Shown here one piece after another: positions 1 through 10,200 of a DNA stretch of 64,000 nt. Origin of the DNA: Amyloporia xantha (lineage: Eukaryota > Basidiomycota > Agaricomycetes > Polyporales > Adustoporiaceae); contig JAYKKR010000003.1 in NCBI GenBank assembly GCA_036971615.1, forward strand, positions 930,001 through 994,000, written 5' to 3'. Both the position numbers and the translations under genes were made by a program. The number at the start of each line of letters is the position of its first letter. Position 1 is the first letter of the stretch. A model generated the notes under the pieces. The model was given only the letters and a program-made list of their open reading frames with translations. It did not search any database and was not told the origin of the DNA.

Positions 1-1079
1 CGCATTACTTTAGATCAATCGCAGTATCGGATTACCAGTTATGATGCAGGCAGGCTCAGTCGAGCTACACACTACTATCCTCTAGTCGTAACGCATGCGG
101 CATGACCGCTGGTGAACCGAATAGCGATGTCTCACTGTAATGTGCTAATGCGAGTGATTTTTGCAGGCATCTTCAGTTATATTTGTAACCGTACTCCTCA
201 ACCTCGCCTTTGAAGGGGACCTCGGGTTTCATCGGGATTCGGGAGTGTCAGAGTGGGACATGCATGACTGGCAGCCGATCTCAATCCCGGGCATGCCCAG
301 CGGATTTCACGGCTCAAGTCAAACGTCTCCATGATCGCACTAACGCCTACCGATTGCTGTATGTCGGATGATCCAGGGACTCCCGGTTCATGCGCGCTCA
401 ATTGCTCACATACTCACCATCGCCTATGCACGGCAGTATCGTTGGGGTCATCCCCTGGAGGTATAACTGTCTGTCCAGAGCTTTCCGAATCTGTGCTGAT
501 GAGCTCGTACCTACAGCATGCCGCGGGCATCGGATGGCAGGCTATCAGTGTCGATCACCTGTAACAGCTGATCATCGCGCTTGGAGAACAGTCAAAGGGG
601 TTACCTGACACATGTGCCACCAGGTTTCTGGTTCATCAAACGGCGAGTACCTCGGCAATCGAACAGAGGAGTGGGGATTTTTGAGAATGATGGTCAAATG
701 CTTCCGTGACATCCCTCGTAGGCACTATCAAACATCCCTGAGAATCTCGTGTCTTCGCGAACATTGTCATATTTTGCTGCTCAAGGTGACCCCTGAAGAC
801 AGACACGCAACTCACGCCTGTCATTTTGTGAACAGTAAAATGCCTGCCACTCACGACGTTCTAACGTCGCAAATGTGAAGTGTGACTTGACCTGAATCAG
901 AGCTCTGTGTAGCTATATTCGCAGTAGTTGCGGGAATTTGATAGCTCGAGAGGCGATCGCCGGGAGATCTGATGGACTCTTCCTCTCACTGCGCCATATA
1001 TTGCTGAGACATGGGTAGCTTTCAGTCCCGGTATTGACCGCCCACGTCTTCCGTCCTTCTTTCTGGCCTACCATTCGCT
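1..1079. other. No recognised gene
   Basis: Only short, overlapping open frames on both strands with no recognisable motif and no consistent chain of exons. The last few hundred bases are the presumed upstream region of the gene that starts at 1080; no clear TATA box was picked out. Confidence 0.5.
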
Positions 1080-3134
1080 ATGGAATCCGAGGCGGAGACC
1101 ATTTTTCTCACTCAGTATATGTGGGTGTTGTACAACGTCGAACTCCAATCGCCCAACTGATCTCTATTAAAGCGATGGTCCACCATTGGCCGGGATTTTC
1201 ATGAACGTGATGTATGCTTCCCTTTCCTCTGGTCGAAACTCCATTCTGATTCTGTGTTCGTAGGCTATACGGCGTCATGCTCACTCAAACCTTTTTCTAC
1301 TTCTCCACTTACAAACGGTTTGTGTCGAGACTAATCCCAGTGCCAAAAATTGCTAACCTGAGTCCAGAGATCATACGTGGATCAGGTGCTTTGTACGTGT
1401 CATCTATTCTCTTTGTCCCTCCTCCATTGATATTCCATCAGGTTGCGGTTCTCTTCTTTTCGGACACCCTCAACTCGATATTTAACATGTGGTGGATTTA
1501 CAACGTGTTGATAAACAATTTTGGTACGTCTGGACGGACAGGGATCCTTGACTGCAATGTCATGGAAGACGTATCCATTCATTCATCGTAACAACAGGCA
1601 ACTTGAAGGCTGTTACTGTTGCTAATTGGCGTGAGTAATGACACTGGTGATACGACGACTACTTGCTAACCTGTCCTATGCATTGCAGTCTTCGAAACGG
1701 GTGAGTCTGTGTGACCATACCTAGATTGATCCATACCTAAGAAGACCCTCGACGTTCTAGAGGAGGCGATGGCAGTAAGTATGACATCTTTTGTAGTGCC
1801 ACTCTTGTGGAAACACCTTCTCACGATTTATAATCAATCTGTCTAGGGTCTCATCGCTATGCAGGTCCAGTTATTCTATGCATGGAGACTCCGCAAACTC
1901 GGCGCGAACAAGTGGGCTGTCATGGGCATTTGCACGTTGTCTGTTATTGGTTGTTGTGCGTCACCTTTTCTTTAGTGTATCTGGACATGACAGTAATGTT
2001 TTGGGTCTCTCACGATGCACTCATTACCATTCGACGACTACTCCTCGGTCACCCCTTTGGTGTTTCGCAGTGGCTGCTATTGGGACAGCCATTAACATTG
2101 CCATCAAACCGATCATCACCAACTTTGTACATTACAAAGTGAAGCTTTCAGTCGTTCAACCTCGAAGCTTCATTCTCACGACAGTTGCAGGAAATTGTAC
2201 TTATATGGTTGATAACTTCAACCGTCACCGATGTTGCTATTGCAGCGGCTATCACCTGGCAGCTGGTATGTGTTCATCCAGCTTCCAGCATTGCCTAAAG
2301 GCCTTTGGCTGACTGCCGCGCAATCATACAGAGGCAGAGTCGGACCGGTTATTCCCATACAGACACTGTTATATCGAAAGTCATTCATAGTTCGTACCGA
2401 CATCCATGCACGGCAGAGTCTTCATCTGACTATCATACTGATAGTCACCATGTCTAACGGATTGTTGACTGCTACGTTTGCTTTGGCCGACATCATTTCG
2501 TTCGTTTCTACTGTGAGATAGGCCCACAAATATCTCTTACTTCAGTTTGTTGACTATATACCTAATAGACGGGTGGTCTCCATTTGGGTAACGGCCATAG
2601 GTTCTTCTTACTGCATCGAGTCTGACTCCTCATTCCCTTTTAGCTTTCAACTATGCGCTTGTGAAACTGTAAGTTCTCTGGATCTTATGGAGGCGACATC
2701 CTTGCTCAGATGTTCTGATTGACATAGCTACGGAAACTCTGTGATGACTACTCTTAACTCACGGGCAATTCTGGCGTCGTCGGCGGACGACCCTGCTATG
2801 TTCAAGTCAACGTCGTCTGGAAAAGTAAGGTCGATTTTCCACGAGACATTGTCGTTTGAAACTGAAGGGGCTGCCAACTGCAGCAAAGTGTCGATGCTAA
2901 CACCTTCATGGCGAGGACCGCTGCCTCTAAAATCTCAAGGCCAGCACAGGTATGCTTTCTCATATGTACATTGATGGCGCGTCGCTCATGTCAATGTGAC
3001 CGCAGGTCGTTGTCAATGTTGAGACGCATGAGATGGTAGATGTGCCAGGTCGACACGTCAAGGACGATTTAGAATGGAACGACGACATTTCCGTTGTTAG
3101 GAGCAGTGACACCAAAGGTGGTGTCGTGATTTGA
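1080..3134 (+). CDS. DUF6534-type multi-pass membrane protein (copy A1)
   Basis: I recognise this as a basidiomycete orphan membrane protein of the DUF6534 type; its biochemical role is unknown. About ten short exons join into one frame. Exon 1 (ATG at 1080, MESEAETIFLTQY) joins to GPPLAGIFMNVM, then across the intron ending at 1263 to LYGVMLTQTFFYFSTYKR. Later blocks are LFFSDTLNSIFNMWWIYNVL (1446-1505), LIAMQVQLFYAWRLRKLGA (about 1849-1905), a block near 2187-2265 containing AAITWQL, and TMSNGLLTATFALADIISFV (2450-2509). FNYALVKL and YGNSVMTTLNSR near 2643-2767 give the family's late LNSR signature, and an acidic hydrophilic tail ends at the TGA of 3132-3134. Several hydrophobic blocks fit about seven transmembrane spans. 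Intron positions match the paralogue at 21.6 kb, which fixes the start. Exon borders in the middle are less sure than the ends. Confidence 0.75.
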
Positions 3135-3700
3135 GCCATCCTCGGTCTAGTTCATTATGGGTCACCTATTCCTCTATTGTTGCAGCCACCAGATGACCAT
3201 CCTGCGGATGTACTTTAACGTGTCACCTTGACAATTTTGTATAATTCCGTGCCGTGTCGAAGCCTATTCGTTGTTATTGATATTTAAATCTCAAAATATG
3301 ATGATCAGTGAAGCGTATTGCGATAGTGGACTTCAATGGATGAAAGTACAAGTTGCAGTTCACAATTCGTCGCTCAACCGATATAGCTCTCGAGCATCTG
3401 TGAATACCGATGGACCTCAGCAACCAGTGGGTACGTTTTCTAGCACGCGGATTCCGTGCTATACAAGAAGAGCGTGAACTTCTATCCTCATGCAATATCC
3501 CAAATCAGGATCGTACCCTGTCGAACCTCGGGAAGGCAATCATTATCTACAGAGTGGTTATATACAAAGCAAAACTCCGTGAATCCTAATATATAGGCTA
3601 CAGAGCTTGATCCCTGCATCGACTGCAAGAATACATATTGTTTAGAGTAAAAGAAGATGCAAAAGCGGTGTACGAACATGGGCTTGCCACTTTGGTGTCA
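3135..3700. other. Intergenic, convergent 3' ends
   Basis: Lies between the 3' ends of two convergent DUF6534-type genes. Only small unsupported open frames were seen on either strand. Confidence 0.4.
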
Positions 3701-5783
3701 CTAGTTCTGCACCAGCTCCTTCTCGCGTCTTCCACGTTTGACTCCGTATTCATACGAAGACCGGGATTTGTGACCATCGATACCTATTTCATAGCCATGG
3801 TCCAACAGCGCGTCATGGCCTCCTGAAACCCTGAAGTGGTCGGCATCGCTGTTGGTGACCTCCGCAGCGGATTCATAGAGTTCCATTGAGCCCTGTACAA
3901 GTCGGTAACATGAGGAGGCCCGCTTTCACGAGGTATGAATATGCTTACCGCTTGCGCAACATAACTGAGTGATGGAGGGGCCCCGCTTGCGAAGCTCATA
4001 GTCACAGCTTCAATTGCTGGATCAGTTCGTGTACTCTTCAAGCGTTGCCTCGCGTTGAGACTAGCATCAGGATGAATTTCGTTAGAATGCTAGCTCAAGA
4101 TCTATTATGAAGATAGTAGTCGAACTTACGTGGCAATAAAGGAATTGGCGTACACTAGAAAATGACTCTTAGAGGCGACCAGGTCAGATAAATAATACAC
4201 GTACACTTGCTCTGTAATTGTACAAGCCCGAAGAACAAGAAACTACCTTGCACGAAAATGAACTGGTGAAATATTACATCGTATCATATCAAAAGCTGTC
4301 CCAGATCACGTCCACTCACTGTGAGTACTATTGTAATAGAAACAATCCTGTTATCCTTTTTAATCAGCATTGTATGAAGTCTCAACCATCAGTCGTCTTA
4401 CATAGTCAAAGCGCCCGTGTTGACAATATATGCTTGCAGAGAAGCGAGGATATGTTTCGTTCTGTCAAACCAAGGGAGGGTTCTCGAAGACTTTCCAGCT
4501 ACTTGTATATGACCACGCACCTCTCAGAGAGTGGTTGATTCAGTCGAAGGTAATACATCAGTAATAGAGCAATGACAAGATCAACAATTGCCGCAAGGCT
4601 GAGGCCACAAGTCAATGTGACCTACGAATATGGAATAAGTGAGCACATTCACGTCAGGGGAGAACGTCAGAACAATCTGCTACCTACCCGCGGTCCAAGC
4701 GAAGTTCGAAATTCGGGAAAATATCCAAATTTCCAACTACGTCGACCACCATTCAGTATATGCATATGTTTCGTACTGAATGGATACATACGTACGTCAA
4801 GCCAGCTGTCGCTTCAATTCGGGCAACTTTGAGTGATAGATTTTAGCTCAGTTAAATGGACCCCCATACCACAACCTAGAGCTGCCGCATCGATCAACCC
4901 TTGTGCTGGTGATAAATGGTCGATTTACTCACCTACTCTAAAGAAGAGCAATATCGCCTGCAGAGACCATCGATCAATCTGAGTCGTCGTGAAGCGAGAA
5001 TGACGCCTTACTGGTACAGTGGATGCAACGACGTTCCGGCCGCTTACTATTACTCAATGTGAATGGGACCGTAGTAACCAGCTACGAATTACGCACAAAT
5101 CCAGATCCGATGGATAAAGAAACTAGAGGGGAGTGAGAAAAACAAGAGAAATGCCAGGAAAACACAGACAACTATACCTTTGGACAATAGCCGCGGTGGC
5201 GACCTGTCAAAAGGGATGCACTTGAGCAAGACCAGGTAATGGTAGAATGTCAATGGGACTGACGCCTGTAATGATCGTTGCCTGATGTGTATTCAATCAG
5301 GAGGAAAGTACTGCTACTATCTGGGCCGAAATGCTCACCCCGACGCTCCTAAAAACATACCAATTTAGGCAAGTCGTACTAAGCGGGAGATTACATGTCG
5401 GACGCACCACACCAGTTCCTCAAGACGAAGCAACTGCCCAAAATCAATGATGGTATAGTTATATATCAAATGAAAGCAGAACGCAGTATGAACTGTTTCC
5501 AAGAGCCTGGCACGTCGTTAACCGAATTCGAGCAAGGTCGGATGTCTCCTACGGCGTACCACACGATCAACACAGTTCGCTTTATAAGTTTGGAATCGTC
5601 GGGATACGACCACCAATAGAAATGTGCCTGCGCAGTCGTTATACCGTATAATCTGCACACCACGTCATGGTGAGATTAAAAAGCTCTTCTGCCCTTCTTT
5701 CCGTATAATTGATTCACTCACAAAACGGTGAGAACAAGCTCCATAATGAAGGCCCCTGCGAATTGCTCCACAGGAGTCGCCAT
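3701..5783 (-). CDS. DUF6534-type multi-pass membrane protein (copy B1)
   Basis: Function unknown; a second subfamily of the DUF6534-type proteins. Exon 1 runs from the ATG at 5783 (MATPVEQFAGAFIMELVLTV) to a GTGAGT donor. Exon 2 gives LYGITTAQAHFYWWSYPDDS followed by KLIKRTVLIVW, and exon 3 gives LETVHTAFCFHLIYNYTIID. Further blocks are VATAAIVQR near 5200 and SLQAYIVNTGALTM near 4412-4445, matching the other B copies at the same intron borders. The hydrophilic C-terminal tail crosses one intron (about 3888-3943) and ends at 3701. The tail is the least conserved part: 7.9 kb and 36.9 kb share LTSEGF in the tail, and this copy does not. It is convergent with A1. The middle exons were placed only by similarity to the sister genes. 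Confidence 0.65.
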
Positions 5784-6432
5784 TGCGAGTTTGTCAATCC
5801 TGCGCAGTGTTTTCCAAACAGTTCAGCAGTCGCCGAACAGCGGTGCAACCTCTTGTCCTGCCTTTATCGACTATAGGGCCGGAGATTATGTCGTGGAGCA
5901 AGGCGACGGCAACATCGCACGGCGCGACGAACAATTAGTAAAGCATCCATGCCAGAAGCAATGCACAAGCGATAGCTTCTTCGTTAGATTTTGATGCCAA
6001 CAGAATGGATGTGAGAAAGCGGGGCCCATTCTAGATACTATGTAGCTGCCAGCTGGACAGTCCTTACACCATGGTAGACAGCCATCAGAGCTTGTAAACG
6101 CACACTCTCAGCCATTGTCGTATGTCGTATAAGGTAAGACTAGAGGGATATCCTCAAAGCTTGGATGTGAATTTGTACTCGAGACTTGAATGCCGCGTAT
6201 TGGATGACGTTTCGGCAATTCTAGCGACTCGGTCTCATGTAGCCGAACTCAGGCGCCGACTTGCCTTTTCGACGTGGGCTACGCGAACTTCAGACGTTTC
6301 ACGTTCGCAGTGAGGCTTGTACTAATCCTCCGAATCCTCGACCGCCTCGAGAGCTGTTCGCAACAACGACAACAGGAAATCTTGTATTTGGCTGTCCGCC
6401 GCGCCGTGCAAGGCTTGCCCGCGGCATTTCGA
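5784..6432. other. No recognised gene
   Basis: Upstream region of the gene that starts at 5783, passing into a repeat mosaic. One open frame at 6122-6313 (+) shows no known motif. Confidence 0.35.
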
Positions 6433-6503
6433 CTTGAGGTTAATGTCCCGGTGCGCTTGCGTAGCCTTTCAAACTCCGACGGGGTGCGCGCGCTACACGT
6501 GAC
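6433..6503 (-). repeat. Inverted, uninterrupted copy of an element's target site
   Basis: Read on the minus strand, this segment matches the sequence just left of 6910 (block ending GGCTACGCAAG) joined directly to the sequence just right of 7497 (block starting GCGCACCGGGACATTAACC). The join is near 6456. It therefore looks like the same target sequence without the element found at 6910-7497. The match is seen directly, at about 90 percent over each flank by eye. Calling it an empty site is an inference. Confidence 0.6.
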
Positions 6504-6909
6504 ACAGTCGCCGGCTCAGAGAGCCTCAGATGCAACTTCGCAGCGCCACACGGCACCTTATGTAGCCTAATGAGTGCGGTAGAAAACACCTTCTGCTCTG
6601 TCATAAAGTACATGGATAAGAATACATACAATTTCCTGTTCAGGCCATAGAGTGTATGACTCTTCGTTGATTTTTTGCAAGATACAAATATACTGGCATA
6701 TTCTCAAGAACTGATTGCATAGGAGCACTCAATATACGTTCTATCCTGCATAGTAGCTCCAATACGAGGCCGAAATTTATGTGGCAGACAGAACAACACA
6801 GCACACTAGAGTAGAGTCTAGACGGACTTGGGAGATTTTGAAGTTCGACGCGTCTGCGCAGTCACGTGTAGTGCGCGCACCACGTCGGAGTTTGAAAGGC
6901 TACGCAAGC

Positions 6910-7497
6910 AGAATGTCCTGTCCACGGGGAGGTTCGTTCGCCGGACACCGAACACCGAACATGGAACGTCACACGGTGACACAGCTGTGACTACCAGTAC
7001 TCGCGAGCGCTTATTGGCCGTCGCAGTTTCCAAAATAGGTATCAGCCCGCCATTGGCCCACCAGCGGCCACGGGCCAAGCGGGGGGGTATGTCGACTCTG
7101 TCGAGGCCCACTGCTGTCCACAGCAGTGTCCACACATGAAGCTAGTGTGACAGAGGATTCCTTTTGTATATACCAGGTATGAAGTTGCCTAAGTAGAGGT
7201 AACATGTTTCATCTGAATTAGCCACGGTGAGCCCCAGGCTCTTGACAATGAAAGCGACGGGATTGCTATAAGAGGAATGCGCCCCTTGCGCCAGTCGCCG
7301 ACGGGGATCAGTCACCAAATGCGGGCCAGTGCGTGCTCCTGCCCGGGCCCGCCGCGCCACCCGCTTTGACCTACCAATTTAGGGAGATATGGTCCATGTG
7401 GCCTCACATCACACTGTCACAGCGCCAGGCACGGTTCGCCGAACGTGTCCGCCGAACATGTTCGGCGAACCAGACTCCCCACCGACAGGACGTTCTC
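6910..7497. mobile_element. Non-autonomous terminal-inverted-repeat element, about 588 bp
   Basis: The left end AGAATGTCCTGTCCACGGGG and the reverse complement of the right end AGAACGTCCTGTCGGTGGGG are near-identical inverted termini. The flanks are contiguous in the inverted copy at 6433-6503, which defines the borders to within a few bases. No transposase frame is visible inside. The interior has GC-rich hairpins: GGTTCGCCGAAC at 7433-7444 against its complement at 7460-7471, the 18-bp palindrome at 7450-7467, and a hairpin ACTGCTG/CAGCAGT near 7110-7127. The target duplication is not clear (2 bp at most). Superfamily not assigned. Confidence 0.6.
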
Positions 7498-7611
7498 GCG
7501 CACCGGGACATTAACCTCAAGTGGCATTTCGCTTACTTGCCAGGGGCCAGGCCCCCTGGACCGCTTTCGTCCTCGACGCAATTCCAGCAAGAGCCTCATT
7601 TCACCTCAGGC

Positions 7612-7695
7612 TACCTCCAGCGATGAGGGCATAGTGATCCCTGATTCGTTGGTAAAGGGGACTTTTGGCTTACGCGTCGTCGATTATAAATCGGA
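7612..7695 (+). pseudogene. Relic of an aryl-alcohol-oxidase-type GMC gene (C-terminal segment)
   Basis: The frame reads SDEGIVIPDSLVKGTFGLRV and then VD. The intact GMC oxidase at 39.1-41.4 kb has [20 protein letters not shown] and then VD at the corresponding place just before its last intron. The match is strong at DNA level over about 70 bases and fades on both sides. Neither the catalytic histidine block upstream nor the SGHTQA block downstream is recognisable. The relic points towards the 3' end of the gene at 7.9 kb, the same convergent order as the pair at 38.9/39.1 kb. It is best explained as the truncated end of an inverted duplication. Confidence 0.7.
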
Positions 7696-7899
7696 TCTTG
7701 CTCTTGACGTTGCCGCATTGACCACGGAGACAATGGTCAGCCACTCAGCACACATTGGGTACTCGTGCTGGTTTAATGGAATTGGAGTCAGCGCTGCAAC
7801 CCCAGTGGGACCGCGTCTGGTACGAATGAAGCACGCGACAGGTCTTTGCTACACACATAAGCTGCAGTAAATTCGTAACACCCTTGCGGGTACGCATAG

Positions 7900-9822
7900 C
7901 TACGATACCAGTATCTGTGTCTTCACTGAGCTTGGTTCTACTTCGAGCTCGTCACGTTCATTACCCATCGATGAGAACGCCGAAGTAGTAACTGGCAGTT
8001 CAGTTTCGCGAAACCCTTCGCTAGTGAGCTTGCTGGTTGCTCGGTACAGATCGAACTGACGCTGCATAGGAATGACTGAGACGGCAGCTCCATATAAAAC
8101 TTTAAGCCGGCTACTTACTGACGCCCGACCATGAGGTTGCCTCGTCGGCCTTCGTCCCATGGACATTGCCTCGTTCCCGACAATGGGAGGCCTACTGTCA
8201 GATTCTAACTGTGTAGCGAGGCTAAACAAGTGTTGATATTTACGTCCCGAAAGTAAAGAGAAGCACTCACGTTGCTATGAACGAATTCACATAAACTGAG
8301 CAATGTGTGAATCAATCGGATCTACATGTCTCGGTGGCAACACATACGCTTTGCCTGGATCTGAACTAGCCCTACAAATGCGAGATTGCTCTTCAAGAAG
8401 GCGAACTGGCAGGGATTCAGTGATATGTCATGAGGAGGCCTCAGCCGACTTACTGTGAAGACGGTGCTTAGGGAAACGATCCTGATATCCAAGGAACATC
8501 AAGGGTGAAAGCGATACGACAGGAGGATCGGCAGAAACTTACATGGTTAGAGCACCGGTGTTAATTATATATGCTTGAAGAACTTCAACAAGATGCGTAG
8601 GTCTAGTATGAGACAGAAAATAAGGGATTATTTACGAGTTGGTTTGACATTAGACTCGATTACCTTTGAGCGCGTCGTGGGGTTTTCAATAGGTAGTACG
8701 TTAACATTGAGCGCGCTATCAGCGAATAAATGGGAATATGGGGCTTGGACATACCAATGGTCCAATTGCGGAGTGGAAATCAGCAAAAGTCGTGTACTTC
8801 CACCTGAATATACTTGGTCAGTTAGATCGGGTTAGGCTGCTGAAATTAGACACACGCTAGGCTAGCAGTCGCTGGGATCATTCGACATTGGTAAGTAATA
8901 GAATTGGCTCGAGGATATAAATTAGAATACCGAGTCCAAGAGCTACAGCGCCGGCTTTGTCAGCCTTCCTCACTCTTAACAAGGTGTGCCCGCTCACCAA
9001 ATCGGAGAAACAGAAGGGCTCCCTGCACGGATGGTCAGAAGCAAGATGCATTAGCGACCCGGACGGACTCACTGTCGTGACGCACAATGGTTTGTTTTGC
9101 TTGCTCACTGCAGAAGCATGATCAATTACAGAGTGCTCACCCCAAGAAGAGCGAACTCACGGATCCAAACTTTGTGGATATAAAAGCTATCTCACGTTCA
9201 AGTCACTGCAGGATACATCCTGACAAAGATCTCACCTCTGCACTACGGCTGAAATAACTACCCGTTCAAGACATTATATAGAAGATTCCTACCGAGACGA
9301 AATGCGTACCTCTGCCAAGACCGAAGCCTGTCATGGTGACTTTCTAAGTACTTGCGAGACAATATCCATACAATTATCAATACGCACGCCGACAGACCTG
9401 TCAATTGTGTGTCGAGTCAGCGGCGCCCAGCTACTGGATCGTCGGATAGGCCTACCATAACATGATCTCAACGCGTGGCAGCGCGCCGAAATCAATGATG
9501 GCATAGTGATATATCATGATAAAGCAGAATGCACTGTGAGCAGTGTCTATAAACCTGATGCATACTTTAAGACGTGAAAGATGTGCAAACACTCTCACCA
9601 TACAGTTAATACAGTTCTCCGGTTGAATTTCGAGTCGCTAGGGTAATTCCACCAATAATTGTACATTTGAGCGGTCGCATTGCCGTACAAGCTAGAAATA
9701 GAGCCCCATAAGTATCGCTGCAAGAAGACGGGTAGAGAAGAGACTTACAACAAAGCAATTGCAATTTCGGCAAGCAGGGTTCCCGCAAGATTCTCGACTG
9801 GGTAAATTTGTGAAGGCATCAT
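7900..9822 (-). CDS. DUF6534-type multi-pass membrane protein (copy B2)
   Basis: Function unknown. The start is ATG ATG at 9822/9819 (MMPSQIYPVENLAGTLLAE), followed by a GTAAGT donor. Exon 2 is LYGNATAQMYNYWWNYPSDS with KFNRRTVLTVW. Later exons include SKQNKPLCVTT near 9073-9107, the block ALLFLRF then AGAVALGLGILIYIL near 8900-9030, and LVEVLQAYIINTGALTM near 8540-8580. The hydrophilic tail includes GRRPTRQPHGRAS and SKLTSEGFRETELPV and stops with TAG at 7900-7902. It is the closest relative of the gene at 36.9-38.9 kb, with near-identical exon 1 and tail. The upstream DNA also matches, so the two are a recent duplicate pair in opposite orientation. No lesion was seen, but the full exon set was not verified base by base. 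Confidence 0.72.
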
Positions 9823-10059
9823 CGACAGACATAAAATGGGAGAAAGGGGATCGTTTCAGTCGGTTCGTTTCATTCACATATGCTCAGTGGATGTGCGTTT
9901 ATATTGCTTTGCGAAACGGCCAACCGCGATGAAGATTTGTGTCACATGAAAGATTTCAAACTCACAGGTCACTCTTATTTACGACGACAATATCACAGCC
10001 TTAGACAAACTTGATACGAGCCACAGAATGGGTACATCTTGACGCGGGATCCAGGATAT

Positions 10060-10200
10060 CTTCGCATAGAAGTAGTACAGCGCCCTTTATACACCTGATG
10101 ATATCAGCCTTGCGGTTTCTTCGAGCTAACAGTAGCAGTACCTTGTTAATATGCTCCAAACCGATACAGATGATCAGGGTTGCCATAATCACATTGAATG
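10060..10200 (-). repeat. Duplicated upstream segment of copy B2
   Basis: The reverse complement of this stretch matches 36510-36600: shared blocks include TCGAAGAAACCGCAAGGCTG against TTGAAGAAACCGTGAGGCTG, and CTGATATCATCAG. It lies about 240-380 bases upstream of the start of the 7.9-9.8 kb gene. The match lies about 260-350 bases upstream of the start of the 36.9-38.9 kb gene. It may be promoter sequence or the tail of an ancestral neighbour gene. Confidence 0.6.
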
